64,000 bases of DNA from Geosiphon pyriformis. Its lineage: Eukaryota; Glomeromycota; Glomeromycetes; Archaeosporales; Geosiphonaceae. The notes below the pieces were generated by a model. The model worked only from the letters and a program-made list of their open reading frames with translations. It had not been told where the DNA came from and ran no database searches. Numbering within the stretch: position 1 is the stretch's first letter; every line of letters begins with the position of its first letter. Positions 46,347 through 60,200 of the stretch are shown one piece after another. Both the position numbers and the translations under genes were made by a program. Location: positions 975,757 to 1,039,756 of the forward strand of contig JAAOMT010000512.1 of the NCBI GenBank assembly GCA_016748015.1. Reading direction: 5' to 3'.

Positions 46347-47612
46347 TTACAATTCCGGATCGTACTTCTTTTTAGAAATCCAAGAATTTCCCATAATGCT
46401 AGCCCCTTGTGCCGCCGCCATACGGTAATATTTAGCAGCCATTTTCCTATCCTAAAAGATTAAAGTAATGAATTTCTAGTTTGAGATAAAATTTTGAGAA
46501 GTTTTTGTAATAATAATTACCTTCTTCACGCCTTCGCCATTCGCATAAGCAAAGCCCAAATCATTTTGAGCATCCGGGTCACCAAGATTGGCGGCGATTT
46601 CAAAATAGTATGCGGCGGTTGATTTGTTTTTTGGAACACCCCAGCCATGTCTGAAAGATACACCTTTGATAAAAATATCAAATAAAAAAGAAATTAAAAA
46701 TCAATCACCGGCGAGGAAACTCCTCATTTAAAAACTGGCAAGGAAATATTGACAAATACCTAGTTCATGTATTGCCAATACTAATTCATGACGGGCGATA
46801 CTCGGAGCTGCAATGGCGGATGAGTGAATATTGTATACAGCTGATTCGGCAGCTTTTTGTAAATAATGTACTGCAAGTTTCGTATTTACCTTGCAACCCT
46901 TTTAAAATTTATTCAAAAAAAAAAAAGAAAAAATGTTAGATATGATTTTGTAGATTCTTAAAAGATCAAATCTCTCAAAAAATAAACAACTAACCCAGCC
47001 ATGTCTTAAAGCAATACCATACAAAAATAAACCCAAAGGGGATTCTTTATCAGCCGCCAATTTAAAATAAAATGTGGCTTTCTCCAATTCATTTGTTTCA
47101 TGAAATTTTATAGCCTGTAGAATAATTTCATCTGCCTCATTCTGTCGTATTGTATTTGGCGTCTCAGGTGCGATGGAATTTGTTTTATCTATATTTCTCT
47201 GTTCAATATGTGAATATATAGGAGCTTTATTTGTTGAATTCATAGCATGGTGTTTTGTATTTGAACGTTGGGAATTATCTTGGAGCCGTATTTGCGATTG
47301 ATTTTTTCGCTGTGAATTGTTCGTTTTATTTGGGTTTGGATGACGAGATTCAACGCTTGATAATGAGACGGTATTTTGTTCTGATGTATTGTGACCGTTT
47401 GTTAATGATAGTTTTTTATTTGATATTGATTCTTCATCAGCGCTTTTCACTTTGACTGGCAAAATGAAAATACCATTAATACGTTTATTACGAGAAAAAA
47501 ATTTCATTTTTCGCTTTTTCTCGTCCGTTGGTGAGGATGCTGTTGAAGAAATGACAGGTGAAGAAGCTGAAGTGCTTTTAACACGAAAAATTTGTCCTAG
47601 TTTTTTAAACAT
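46347..47612 (-). CDS. Sel1-repeat (TPR-like) protein
   Basis: Exons 46995-47612, 46760-46898, 46521-46663 and 46347-46451 join in frame with GT/AG sites to 334 aa. Residues 1-155 are a disordered, Ser/Asn/Lys-rich head. From about 160 come Sel1-type alpha-hairpin repeats with the usual A-x-x-Y/F-F-x-x-A-A-x-x-G pattern: LEKATFYFKLAADKESPLG, TKLAVHYLQKAAESA, STAAYYFEIAANLGDPDAQ with LGFAYANGEGV, and MAAKYYRMAAAQGA. Sel1 proteins act as scaffolds. Fungal relatives include Skt5/Chs4 activators of chitin synthase and many kinase-linked signalling proteins of Glomeromycotina. No kinase domain or CAAX box is present (the end is KKKYDPEL), so it is an adaptor of unknown partner. Confidence 0.82.
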
Positions 47613-49990
47613 TATTGTTTAAAGGTGTAAAGTTGATTGAAGAAAAAAATGAAAATTAATTCAGGGAAGTTGAGTCGGTTTATAAATAAAATATTATTGA
47701 TATAAAGTGAAGTAAATCAAACCTATTTAAAACGATGTGAATGATAATGGGCTTTAAATTTCTCTGCTAGCCAATATTCTGATGATAAATTTCGAAATTG
47801 AAAAAAGTAAATTTTCAACATTTAAATAAAGTCTCTGGAAAGATTTTCACGCAAGCAAGGTTATCCCGTTTCAGATTATTTATGAAGATAATGTATCAAG
47901 GGTGAAAAAATAAATATTATATGACAAATGGGAGGGGGGGGGGGGGGAGGGATTAAACCGAAAATTTTCTCGTGCATTTTTTCTGTTTCGAAAGACGGGG
48001 CTTGTATTATTTTTAGCATGCGATGTATTATTAATGTATTTGTTGATAAGTGTTTGTTGGACAAAGTTTTCATATTTGGTTTAGATGGTAATGATGGTTT
48101 TGCTGTCTTACAAATGAGGTTATTAATACATCTAGTCGTGATTTATTAATAAAAGAAAATTTTTATATTAGTTGAATAAAACAAAAACTTTTTACTTAAT
48201 TTCAGTTAAAATATTCACATTTGCAATTTTAACCTCTTTAACATCATTTACAAACAAACCGGAAATTCAAGAAATTTCGCGATTACAAATTTTTTGCGTC
48301 AGGAAAAATATTAAATCTCTTCTTTGTTTGATAAAATTGTATATGAAATTAGAAAATTCGAGTTAGTGTGTGTGTGTGTGTGTAAGGTATATACTGGAGA
48401 AAAAATCCTGGCTTATCGTTTGAATTTGATTCAAATTCCATATATCATCATAAAAATAGAATGAATTGAAGGGAAAATGGTTAAGATTTAGACATTGGGG
48501 ATCGAGAGTTCTTTTCAGTATAATATAACATGGGGTAAACCAGGTCTTTGATCATAATTTGGATAAATTTTGAATTTTTCCTTATAGCTCATTTGTTCAA
48601 TAAATGGTCGTGGAGAATGCCGAGTAAACAATGTAACTAAAAAAAGAAATCAGCATGACTAATTATAAGAACAAAGATTTATTTATAATATAGTAAAATG
48701 TTAATTAATTTCCGATATTTGTAGATTATCTGTTCCAAAAATAGATATTATAGAACTAAGAGAATATGTTTTTACAAAAAAAAAAAAAATTGTGGGCTAA
48801 TACAACTGGTGAAACTTTATTTTATTCAATGACAAAAGAATTGGGAAAAAATTCTTGGGACTTGATATTATAGTTTTATTAAAAAACAAGATTTTTCTCT
48901 ATCGAGGCTGAAAGAATTTATTAATTTTAGTAAGGTTGCTTAAAATTATAAGAGATAGATATCGAATATTTTAAATTTAAATTTTTTAAAACAAGTTTAG
49001 AGGTATAGATCTCCATCTTGGATGATGACTCGGGCTCTCAATTCCTCTGCCTTTGGTGAACAGACGTTCACGAAATCGTTAATAGACCTAGCATAACATG
49101 TTTTCGTGTGAATTTTCTCGTTTTTCATTTTACCATACCTGGGTAACTCAGAGGCATGCTTTTATTTTAATTGCTGGGAGTTCTTTGGGGTTCAAATATT
49201 TTTTATTTAAAATAGGTTACAAATTTAAGTATCACTTTTAAATTATGATTGCTACGATTAAATTGAAAATTATGATAATGATGACATAATTTGTAATTAA
49301 CTATTTTAGGATAATTATTGATTATTAAAAAAATTAAGGAAGCTTTAGTGGTTCAAAAAAAGTTTTTGCTCTAAACCTGATAAATTCGAAAAAGCAAAAA
49401 AGTTTCTGATAATCGGTTTTTTTTTAATAAGAATATCTTTAAATAAAATAATATGAGAAAATTTATTTTGTAAAATAGTTTATGCTAATTATAATTTTTT
49501 TTTTTAAAAAAAAAGAAGATATTTAGAAATATAAATTTCAAAATAAATCTAAAAATTCTTATTACTACCACAGGTTTGATGTTTTTTAAGGAAAATCTAA
49601 AATTAAATTGGATATCAGTGTTTGGAGCAAATAATGCGTAGTTGAGTAGAGATTCGTTTTTATTGAAAAAACTCCTAACTTTAACTCAATTAGTTTACAA
49701 ATCTTGGAAACTTATGAACCTCTGAAATAAGATAGACTGGTTATTTAGTAATATAATTTCCACAAAATATAATCACTTTACAAGTTAAATAAAATCTAAA
49801 AATCTATGTTGTGTCATGAAAACAAAATTTTCAGTTATTTTTATAATCAAAAATGCAAATTAGAAATCAAGTTTTATATTGGAATTTTTTTTTCCAGCCA
49901 TTTGTTTCGATATTTGATTTGATATTAACAGGTTGGTTCAAAAAAAAAAAAAAATAGAAATTGTCATCGGCTTTAAAAATTGAAAGGATC
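47613..49990. other. Spacer with poly-G and TG repeats
   Basis: A G-rich tract (about 20 G with two A interruptions) at 47932-47951 and a (GT)n run at 48366-48382. At about 48997-49100 (-) a short frame reads INDFVNVCSPKAEELRARVI to a TAA and may be an orphan 3' exon. No other gene recognised. Confidence 0.4.
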
Positions 49991-50113
49991 ACACCAAAAA
50001 TATGGAGAGAGGCATATTTTTACAATAACTGTCAAATTGGCTATGAATCTTGAAGCCTTGAGCTTCCCATTCCCAAATATCCCTCAGGTTGCTTTGTATT
50101 TTTATCATTAAGA

Positions 50114-50182
50114 ATGGTTGTTGTTGTTGTTATTGTCGTTGTTGTCGTTATTGTTGTCGTTGTCGTTGTTGTTGTTGTTGTG
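50114..50182. repeat. (GTT/GTC)n trinucleotide repeat
   Basis: About 23 units of gtt and gtc. In one frame it encodes a Cys/Arg run and gives a spurious ORF. Confidence 0.85.
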
Positions 50183-50465
50183 AGTTACCAATTGATGTTG
50201 ATATCCCGACCATCGCTGTACCAAAATGTCATTCACCACGACAGATGTCAAAAATAAAACTGAGCAATCAACTAAAACTCCCTAAAACATCAACTAACCA
50301 CACCAAAACTTAACTGATAATCATAATCAAGTTAGCCATGATAATCGCGGCAGTTCTTGGGGCCGTTGGTAATTGTAATTTTGATTGCAGCAATTCTCGT
50401 TTATTTATGTATCAAAAAAAAAAGGGCATCTTTCTAAATCAAAAAAGGCAGATGCAGGTTTTCTT
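50183..50465 (+). pseudogene. Relic of a single-pass membrane protein
   Basis: A Thr/Lys/Asn-rich stalk (KNKTEQSTKT; TSTNHTKT) is followed, in shifted frames, by MIIAAVLGAV and VIVILIAAILVYLCIKKKRA, a textbook membrane helix with a basic stop-transfer tail. At least two frame changes and stops break it. Type is not identifiable. Confidence 0.35.
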
Positions 50466-51999
50466 ATTTTATTAAATGGAGGAAACTAAAAAAAAAATTT
50501 TCTGTTTTTGTTTTGGACAATTTTTACATTTTTACTTGGTAGGAAAATTCTGTTTAATTGAAGAGAGATTTCTAAAAAATTTTATCAATTATTTTTTTTT
50601 TTTGAATATCAATGGTTTTTTTGTTATCCATTCAAGAAAGATTTTTCTTCATTTTTGAAGTTTTTAAAATGAAATCTGAATTTGGAATAAACTGATTTTC
50701 CTATTTTACTTTTAATATATTTTATTGATTTCAAAATTTTGAGTAACGATATAATTACATTGGTTATCAACTTCTTTCGACATAATCCAAAGTCAGTGAC
50801 ATTTACCTAATCGAAATTGAAATTTATGAAGTTTCGCAAATTTAAAAAATGTTCGTTTCTTTAATCAAAGGCTATATTCTTGTGTATCACCTGATCAACC
50901 AACAAAACTAATTCAAAAATTTAATTGAATACTAAAAGTAGTAAATTAGAAAAAAATAAGATATCAAAAAAGAGTTTAGATTGAATAATTGGACTGTATT
51001 ACATCTTAAAAAATAATCTTTTGAACAACAAAATATCTCCAGATGACTGGTTTTTTTTAACACCCGTGACAATTATGAAATTATTATGCAAATTTTTTTT
51101 TTGAAACTGCTGAAACACATTCACAAAACACCAAAACATTTTCCTATGATCAAGAAAATTCGGTTTTACTTATTCGTATCAAGTAAGGTTATCATTTCCC
51201 TACATGATCATCAAGTAATGTCCCAAAAGAGGATCCCCCCATTTATTGATTTGTCGAGATCTGATCTTGTGGATAAGACCACTTAATTGTTTCTATCCTT
51301 AGTTTCAAACTGGGAAAGGCCATGGCACGCATTTATCCTTATTATAAAATAAAATTAAAAAAAATCTTTTACCTTGTGTCGATTTGCATTTACATGCATT
51401 AATGGAGTGTGAGGATGAGCGCAAATCGTAATGGTTTGATGCATGAATTATTTGAATGGAAAGAAAGATGATGCACCTTGTTGTCGTATATTATACGTCT
51501 GTATCATTAACAGGAGATACATCTAAGGAGACCATGCTTAGACAGACTGATCATCAAGAAGAAAAATGTTTTTTTCGAAACGTTATAGCCTTCAACCATT
51601 CAATTATAATTTTAAATTTAAAGTAAGATTTTTCCTCTTCATAGATATATTGGAGTCTTAAAAACAGCGACACCAAAATCTTCGAAAAATTTTTTTAACT
51701 TTTTATTCTGTTTTAATATATAGGATTCTTGAGCTTATAACAGATTCCTCCCTAGTCTAACGAAAATATTTTATATCTTTTTGTGTGAGAGAAATTATTT
51801 GCAGTTGCCTTTATCAACAGATAATTCTTTTATAAAAAATATTACATTTATTGTTCAAGTGTTCTGTAACTCGGCTATTTAAATTAAGGTTATGTACTGT
51901 ATTTATAACCAATTCGGTCCGTTGAGCTTCAAGAGTATTCAAGTTCTAAACCTCAAAATTGAAATCAAATGATCCAATTTCAGGCCCAAAAGATCCTGG
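50466..51999. other. Spacer
   Basis: No gene recognised. Contains the downstream flank of the F-box/WD40 gene. Confidence 0.45.
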
Positions 52000-54238
52000 T
52001 CAACCAAGAAAGTTGGTATCAAGGTTATGGGCGAAATCCCAAACTATAATTTTCTGATCCTGTGAACAGCTGACAATTTTTGTACTATTGAATTGAACCT
52101 TGAAAACTCTATATTTGTTAAAACCAAACAAAATTGAACATTAAAATTTCTTTTGCTTGGGATGCTTTATGATTTTAATCAAGTACGAAGGACGGAAAAA
52201 CTTACCGACTGGTATGAATAAGCTCCAAAGTTCTCAATAGTTTTCCACTTTCCAAATCCCAAATCCGAAGTGTTTCATCATAACTACCGCTAACAATTCG
52301 ATTTCCATCAAATTGAAGGGTTCTAACCAGATCAGTATGTCCTTCCAATGTCTTTAGACAGATACCAGTTTGAACGTCAAATATTTTGATAGATTTATCA
52401 CTCGATCCTGAGACAATAATTTTTCCATCAAACTGTATACAAGCGATACCCCGTTCATGACCTTCAAAGCTACGTATAAATTCACCAGTATCCAATGCCC
52501 ATAGTCTTATTGTTCGATCACCTGAAGCTGAAACTACGTAATTGTCTTGAAATTGAACGGCATTGACCGCAGCACGATGACCAGTCAATACGCGAATGCA
52601 TTTGCCACTTTCACGGCACCAAATTCTCACTGTACGATCTTTGGAGCAGCTCACGATATATCGGTCATCGAAGCGAAGATTAAGCACGCTTTCCGTGTGG
52701 CCTCTCAATGTGCTTAATATATCACCAGTTTTAAGATCCCAAATAATAATGGTGGAATCACTACTTCCACTTATAATAACTTTATCGTCATATTGCAAAC
52801 ATAGAACAGATGCCGTATGACCTTTGTAAGTTCTTAGACATCGGTTTGATTCCATTTTCCAAATTTTAATGGTATTATCACGACTTCCACTAATAATTTT
52901 ATCCTCATCAAATTGAATGCAATAAATTCCTTCAGTATGGCCAGGTAGTTCATGAGCACTATAATTCCCTGTACGCCAATTTTCTTCTAGACAACTTCGT
53001 TGATAATATAAATATTTCCAATTAATTTTTGGCTCTCCAAATTCGTTTTGATGCATCGCTAAGAAGGGAGGGATATTTTTTTCAGATGGGTAATTTTCTG
53101 AGTTCGTTTTGAATTCGTGTCTGTTTATTTCTGCCAGTCCTGAATCTGCTTGACAGAGGTGATAGTTGAAAATCGGAAAGGACAAATTTTAATAATCAAG
53201 AAAAACTGACATTCTAAAGAACTTACTATATTTCCTTCTTTTTTCATGATATCTAGGATAAGTATTGGTATTTAGTTCCGGGCCTGATATCTGCCTTCTC
53301 CAACGAGAACCAGACCTAGTGTCAAATTTTCGACATTTGTAAGTGGACAGAGTATAATCGGTTGCCAATTTTTGAAAACTTGAGGAGGAAGCCCTTGTGA
53401 TGTGTTGCTGATTCGTTAAGGTGGTATGAATCTCATGATCTTGTACCCAATATCGTAAAAAAAAACCACTGAAAGGATATTGTGGCTGATTTTTGGAACT
53501 TTCAAGGAGACAAGTGTCTGAAAGATAATCTGGCTGTAGATACTTTACTGAGTTCATATATGAGTTGTCGATTGGTTTATGTTTTCCTTTCGAGATAGAT
53601 TTGACTTGGGAGTCTACACATAAGTTGTGAACTTGAAAACTTGTATAATACCATTCAATTAGCTTTGTGTTAACTGTTCCTCCATTTTTGAAATATAAAT
53701 TTCGCCATAACGAGCTATCGTCGCTAACTTTTTTCCATTTCTTTGAAACACAAGCTACTCGTCCCAAGGTTGGTGTGTCCAGAAATGAGAGTATGTGAGT
53801 AGAGAGTTCGTGAGGGAGATCCTATAATGTTTTGTCATAGATGAAGTGAGAAAGGATAAGAAGCTTTTATTTCAAATTCATTATAAAACTATTATTTTAA
53901 ATACCGCAATAAAGTCTCTATGCAGTAAATGTCTAATTCGCTCATGCAATTCCGCCAATTTATATGATGGTAAACTTGATAAAAGTTCGAAGGCAAACTC
54001 TGCATTTTGGAATAAAGATTTCCGGATTAAATTAGATATATGACTTCTATTTTAAGTAATTTCAGTTATATATGAGAAAACCATCTTACTTACCGGCTCT
54101 TTTATTATTATTTAAATTTTTGATCCAAGCGGGCATTCTTATTTTTCGTTTTGGTGGTTCTTGTCTGAGTTCCTCATTGAAGCCTTCATCCATCTCGATC
54201 GAGTTGTTATTATTCCAGCAAGACAACTTTTTCAACAT
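52000..54238 (-). CDS. F-box/WD40-repeat protein (Cdc4/Fbw7- or Met30-like SCF substrate receptor)
   Basis: Exons 54090-54238, 53905-54046, 53227-53821, 52206-53145 and 52000-52108 give 644 aa with all junctions in frame. An acidic/basic head is followed by a helical segment (AEFAFELLSSLPSYKLAEL ... LLHRDFIA), the dimerisation/linker part found before the F-box in Cdc4-like proteins. The F-box at about 97-145 (DLPHELSTHILSFLDTPTLG; VACVSKKWKKVSDD) binds Skp1. After a roughly 200-residue linker, seven WD40 blades follow, each with GH...WD-like ends, for example GHTEGIYCIQFD and SGSRDNTIKIW, ending in DQKIIVWDF. The product should recruit phosphorylated substrates to an SCF ubiquitin ligase. 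Which orthologue (Cdc4, Met30, Pof1) cannot be settled by eye. The first junction uses the donor gtaaga at 54089 rather than gtaagt at 54093 to keep frame. Confidence 0.9.
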
Positions 54239-56137
54239 GTCGTTATGATTAAAAAATAATCTCGATCGATCCCGAGGTAATATTATGACACTTCAAAAAT
54301 CTAAATTTCTGGGTATTCGACTGGCAAATTGGGGGTTTTTTAGTAATAATTTTTTTATCTATGGTCGCCGCCAATTGATCGGCCGAAAGAGTTTTTTTGA
54401 ATATCAGAAATTGAAAAAAAGCTGCTTAATAAATGAATATGGTTCCTCAACTAATTACACAACTTTTGTGCAGTATCTCACGAGGTTGTAAAAATCCCGA
54501 ATTCCCAACCTACCTAGATTAAATACTTAAGAAAATCGGTAGAATCTTATGAAACATAGGAGGTAGGCCGGGCAATATTAGCTCGTTTATTTCCATTGTT
54601 ACTTTTTTTTAATAAAGTCTGATTATAGTGTGTTTCGGATAGTTCTGTTAGAAAGTCTCCTTATATGGAATGACAGGTTCGGAAATTGAGATAGAAAATC
54701 ATGAATACTGTGGTACATTAATTATTTCACAATGGTAAATTGGGATGAATATCGTCAAATTTAATTCCTCACAATTGTTTTTTTATGAATATAAACATCT
54801 TTTACTAAACTTATTTCAACTACTTGCATGGAGGAAGGATAGATTTCGCCCAGCCTATGGTCAAAATTATACCAAGGATTGACGATCTAACAATTGACTA
54901 TATTTTTTTTATGGGATGAAGTCTGATCTTTTAGTTACCTATAACCAATTTATAATCACAATTAAGACTCATGTGCTTATTATTTATGAGTTACCCAATG
55001 AAAATATATGAATTAAGTAAACTAACCTTCTTGCGAATTATAATCTTTGCATCCCAATTACCTAAAATATACTAGTCATTATTGCATAATACTCTCGGAC
55101 CAATTAAGCAACTAAATCACGAATTGAAGAGAAAGACAAACTGTTCGATTGGTGAATGAATTTTTGGACAAGCTAGCAGGTATGTCAAATGGCTTTTCAT
55201 CGATTCTTGTTTCTATTTTTTTTTGTTATGCATATATTTTACTTTTTTAGTATTTATAGATTTTTTGTTCTGATTTGTGAAGAAATGGTTTGAGAATCCT
55301 CAACAAACTATATACTTTTAAATATATGTGTACCCCACCTTACCATAGTAGGAAAATTGCCTAGCTCTCAAAGGTGGGTAACCTGAGAAAGTAATGATAG
55401 AAATCCTACGAAGCTATGGTCTTCCCCAGTAACATTTCTATATCTTATGTATAGGGTCAAGGGTGAAAGCGGACATTGAGTAATTTAATATTATTCAGCT
55501 AAAAACTAGCATTACACTTTAGGCTACATTTTGAATCACTTTGTGATAAAACATTTTCTTTTGAATACCAAAAAAGGCGAGTTTATATAATAAACCCTTT
55601 TACTTAAAAAAAGATTTTTCTGTATTCCTTGCCACTAGATAAACTTGACGTAAATATTTTTTGAGATTTAACCGTCGCTTCAGATTCTTTTGATGGTTTG
55701 ACTTGCTACTGGGATTACCCTAGCTTCACAAAGGTTAGCCTGTATCCTTCCTTGGGCGTACATAAAAAATGCGTAATAAAATCACGTCAGATATTTGGAT
55801 TTTCAAAATTTTGTATTAGTGACACACTTCCAGCGCCTATCTTCACAATCTGAGCAAACCTAAAATAAAGCAAAATACAAATTCAGTATATGTAGCTTGA
55901 AATTCGCTCTCACGGATACTAGTATAATAAATTGAATTTTTCAACAAATTATTCTGATACTAAAACAAAGTTTCTAAATGAGTTGAAGTTGCTCAGGTTT
56001 CACTAGTAGCTTGATAAATGTTTTCGCAAAGAAATTCAAATAAATTATAGCGAATCTCAAAATTTTGGATTTATATAAATATACAAATTTACTGTTTGAT
56101 AAACCAATTCAAATTGAACTAATATTTCCATAAAGAA
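54239..56137. other. Spacer between divergent genes
   Basis: Holds the promoters of the F-box/WD40 gene (-) and RBR gene (+). A 68-codon frame at 54285-54491 (+) has no recognised domain. At about 55805-55855 (-) a short acceptor-preceded frame (VCSDCEDRRWKCVTNTKF) could be an orphan exon. Confidence 0.4.
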
Positions 56138-56409
56138 ATGGTCAAAATAATCCAGGAATGCATCACTTGCCGCGAGTTAAGATTTGTTTTTCCCAAAATC
56201 TCTGCTTCCTGTGTTCATTTTGACATCTGCGAGATCTGCATTCGTCGTCAAATCGAGATAGAGGTTAACTCTAAGGGGGAGGTGATTAAGATTACCTGCC
56301 CAAAGTACCGTTGTAATTCAGTTTTAAGCTACGATGATGTCAAAAGATTGGCATCGGTCAAAATTTTTGAAAGGTAATTGCAGTTCAATTTTATTAAAAG
56401 AAGAAGTCC

Positions 56410-56442
<33 letters not shown>

Positions 56443-57074
56443 GTAAATATTCTAAAATCTGTATTTTGGTCAACTCATTTTTAGATACGATAACCTCTTG
56501 TTACGTATTGCTATTTCTAAACTTGAAGATTTCCGTTGGTGCAAGAATCCCGAATGTGGTTCTGGACAGGAACATTCAAGCGGAGGTGAATGATTTCATT
56601 TTTAAATTTTCCCAAAGAAATGTTTTGATTATTTTTTTTCATTTGAACTTCAAAGATGAACAGCCGATTATGACCTGCCATGCCTGTGGGGCAAAATCTT
56701 GTTTTACACACGATGTTCCATGGCACGAGGGACTAAAGTGTGACGAATTTAGCGAAAAAATCGAAACGGAGCAAAAACCTGCAAATCAAGCATATTATGA
56801 TCGTTATACAAAAAAATGCCCCGACTGTGAAATGGCGATTGAGAAAAATCATGGATGCGACCACATGAAATGTCGTTGTGGACACGAATTTTGCTGGCTG
56901 TAAGAATTTTCAAAATTTTTCTACACATGATTCTATTTAAACCATTTTGTAAGATTTATTCATTTTTTCCGTTTAAATAAATAAAGTTGTCTAGCTGAAT
57001 ATGAACCCATTCGCAATCATGGTAATCATCACCATAAATCAACTTGTCAATATTATGCTGCGTATAATGAATAG
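56138..57074 (+). CDS. RBR-type (RING1-IBR-RING2) E3 ubiquitin ligase
   Basis: Exons 56138-56373, 56485-56585, 56656-56899 and 56987-57074 join in frame to 222 aa. RING1: CITC at residues 8-11, then CVHFDICEICI and ITCPKYRC. IBR: RWCKNPECGSG, TCHACGAKSCF and a histidine (DVPWHEGLKC). RING2: KCPDCEMAIEKNHGCDHMKC, then RCGHEFCWLC and a His-rich tail (NHGNHHHKSTC). The Cys of HMKC is the expected catalytic cysteine that carries ubiquitin in the RING/HECT-hybrid mechanism. At 222 aa it is compact, with no extra UBL or Ariadne domain. Intron 1 contains a (TCA)n repeat that happens to stay open. Confidence 0.88.
56408..56441. repeat. (TCA)n microsatellite in RBR intron 1
   Basis: About 11 tca units between the donor at 56374 and acceptor at 56484. 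If the intron were retained they would read as poly-Ser. Confidence 0.85.
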
Positions 57075-57158
57075 TTTTGATTCTGAGATTTTGGAAAAAA
57101 TATCTTGAATTCAAACAAGAGGTTTGTTCTAAAGTTTTTGTGTTTTAAAATGTAAACA

Positions 57159-57200
<42 letters not shown>

Positions 57201-60200
57201 TTCTAATTTTCGTTTGGTTAAACAAAGATGACTAACTAAACAATTAATAATTATATTTAGGTTATGCCAACTTGGAATAAGACCAGCAAAAGATTACAAA
57301 GAGAGGCGACCAGTATAGAAATAAAGAAAGAAGAAACGAGTTTTAGGTTAAAAAGTGAATGGATAGGTTTGAGGCATGGTTGCTTCTAATTAGTTATTTT
57401 TTCGAATTATTCAGTTGATATTAGGATATTTTGGCAAATGGACGTATTGAGACAAAGTTAATAATTTGTTCAGGTTATAATAAAAAGAGTATAAAAATGA
57501 AATACTTTCACGCGTCTTATTCTCGCACATGAATTTATTTTGCCAACTTTGTATCAATACTCTTCGCCACAATACCTTCATTTGCCAAATACCTTATGTA
57601 ATTCAATATGTAACATTGGCAATTAATTTTTCTAGGTTAAAAAAGCTAAAGTAAGGATTAGATTAACAATACTATATTTTACAAATTTTGATTTAAGCTT
57701 GAAAAATTCTTTTATATGTTAATAAGTGAAAATACATTTTCACCTGATCAATTTAATGGTTTTTCCATATCTGCTCAAAATTTCAAATTTCTATTTTAAA
57801 AAAGTCAATTTTTTTTTTTTGAGAATAAATTACCTAATTTTTCATAAAACTACGGGATTGGAAGACCATTAAGAATTTTATCTGCTGTATGGGTTGTAAC
57901 GAGTTAGCTCATTCAGAAAACCTTTTAGAAAGTTCCCCCATAATCCTGTGCTGACCATTTGGTAATTTAATTAAATAATTAAAGACATATTTTCTCTTTT
58001 TCAATTACTAACAATAGAATTTTATTATTATTAGAAATTCGTAATACTTGATAAATATGAGGGCTGTTTCATCTTAGATTCGGAATTAGTGAAGTTTTGA
58101 AAACTCTTTCTAAAATATACCCAAAACTTCCTTTGTGAAATTCTCAAATTAAGTTTCATTATGCTTAATGGTAATACACAAACCTATTAATAGGTAAAAA
58201 ATTCTTATCAAGGAGCTTGTTAATTTTCCGTGTATGATTATCAAGGGAAATATTTTTAGTATGGTTTTTAAAACTCTTTTATGTAGGTCTATTATTTTGA
58301 TCCGAAAATTGGCATTTTTATTAAATGAAAGAACCATTTATCTCAAATATAACGAGATTAAGACTATTTTTTTGAAGACATTGTGGAAAAAGAATACAAA
58401 TAGCTTTCACCAATACAATAGAGTTTCAAAATTAATTAATTAATTAATTAATTAATTAATTAGTTAATTTTTTGTCACAAAGAAATAATTAACTTCAAGG
58501 TACAACTAAAAGAGTTATGCATTCGTATGTTTCATGATTCTCGAGAATCAAAAAAAAAGGGGTATTACAAAACAAATTAAAACATTGATTAAACTCGGTA
58601 TCACAAATAAAGTTTTATTAAATAGAATATTTTTTGCTCTTAAAGTTTAATTGTTGTATTAGAGTTTTTACTAAATTTAAAAATCAAGAAAATGGTACGA
58701 AAAAACTTTTTTTTATCAGACCTGATATCAATGAAAATTAACATATCGAAAAAAACTGTTTAAAAATTTCATTTAATTCAAAGAGTTTTTATTATTAATC
58801 CAATAATAAAAAGAGGATAAATGCAGTTTCATTGGTATTATCTTGAAAAAATAGCATGATTGTAGAACTTGATAAGTTTTTCGGCGGACGAGAGTTTCAG
58901 AAAATTCGTTATCATGATCACAATCAAATTTAAAATGAATATCGTTGGACATATTTAAAACTAAAGTTCATTTTTGGGATTACCTATTAAAAGTAACTAT
59001 GATGTGATTTCTTGTGAGTCATCCCATTTTAGATGTCATTAATAAACTTACTGAAGATCCCTTGACGGGCAGCAAAAAGTTAATTTAAGTTTGAGATGAA
59101 ATAATAAAAACCATTATCAGGAATATCACAAAAAATGGAACCGTTTTTACCTATTCTGGATTGTTTAATGAAATGGCATTGAGATTAGTATTAATAAGTA
59201 TATCTCTGCAAGAGAAAAATCCCAATGATCAGGTTAGTTTCTACCCTCCACAATGTTTCAAACTTTTTGTTTGAGGAATAAAAATTTCAAATAGATTAAT
59301 TTTGAGGTTTGTATGAATAAAATTTTCATTCACCTAAAACAATTTTTAAATATTTATGCCTTTCTTAATATTTTAATTTGAAAACTTTAAATAAATTATT
59401 GGAATTTAAATTATGCGACCCAATTAAAATGTTTAGAACGTGTTGTCCCTTATACATGTATAAACTGATTACCCTCATCAAAATTTTCAAAACTTTTATT
59501 GATTTATTAGTAATAAAAATGACTTTTTGGCAGGGTTTCATTTCCTTTGAAAGCTACAATGTGGGCATTGAAATGAATCTTGTGATTAAAAATATTTATT
59601 AAAAGCATTTGTTTTTAACAAAAAAAGAATTTCATTATGTGTTTTCCAGCTTGAAATCTTAAAATTTTAGGAATTTGACCCGTAAATATTCAATCAATGT
59701 AAAATATCAGAGTGTGATATCAAAATGTTACTAAAATCATCAAATTGACAAGAAAAAAAGTAATTATCAATGTATTGAAAAGTTTTTCAATTTCTCCATT
59801 AGATTATGCAAAGTAATCATTTTTAAATCATTTGAATAAATAGAGAATTTATTACAGATTAAATATATGATCACAATTTTTTCATTTGAGTTTTATAAAT
59901 TATAATTATTTTTTAAATTTAAGTAATTTTTTTAAAAAATATATTCATAGTATGTTCATGTCTAAGAATCAATATTTTCTTCAAATGAAAATTTTTTTAA
60001 TTATTTGTAAAATGTTCAAAAGCTTTCAAAATGTGATATTTTTTGAAATAGAAAATACATGAATGAAAATGGTCTTAAATAATTTTATCAAATTAGAAAA
60101 ACTTTCTAGCATTCATTATTTCTTTTTTCAAAATTCCATCATTTTTTAAAAGTGAAATAAGAATAAATTGTATTTTTAAATTGTGAATTTTTGAATAAAT

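Noticed and set aside
47932-47951. Telomeric or G-quadruplex array
   Set aside because: A single impure G run without repeated telomere units. Noted only as a microsatellite-like tract.
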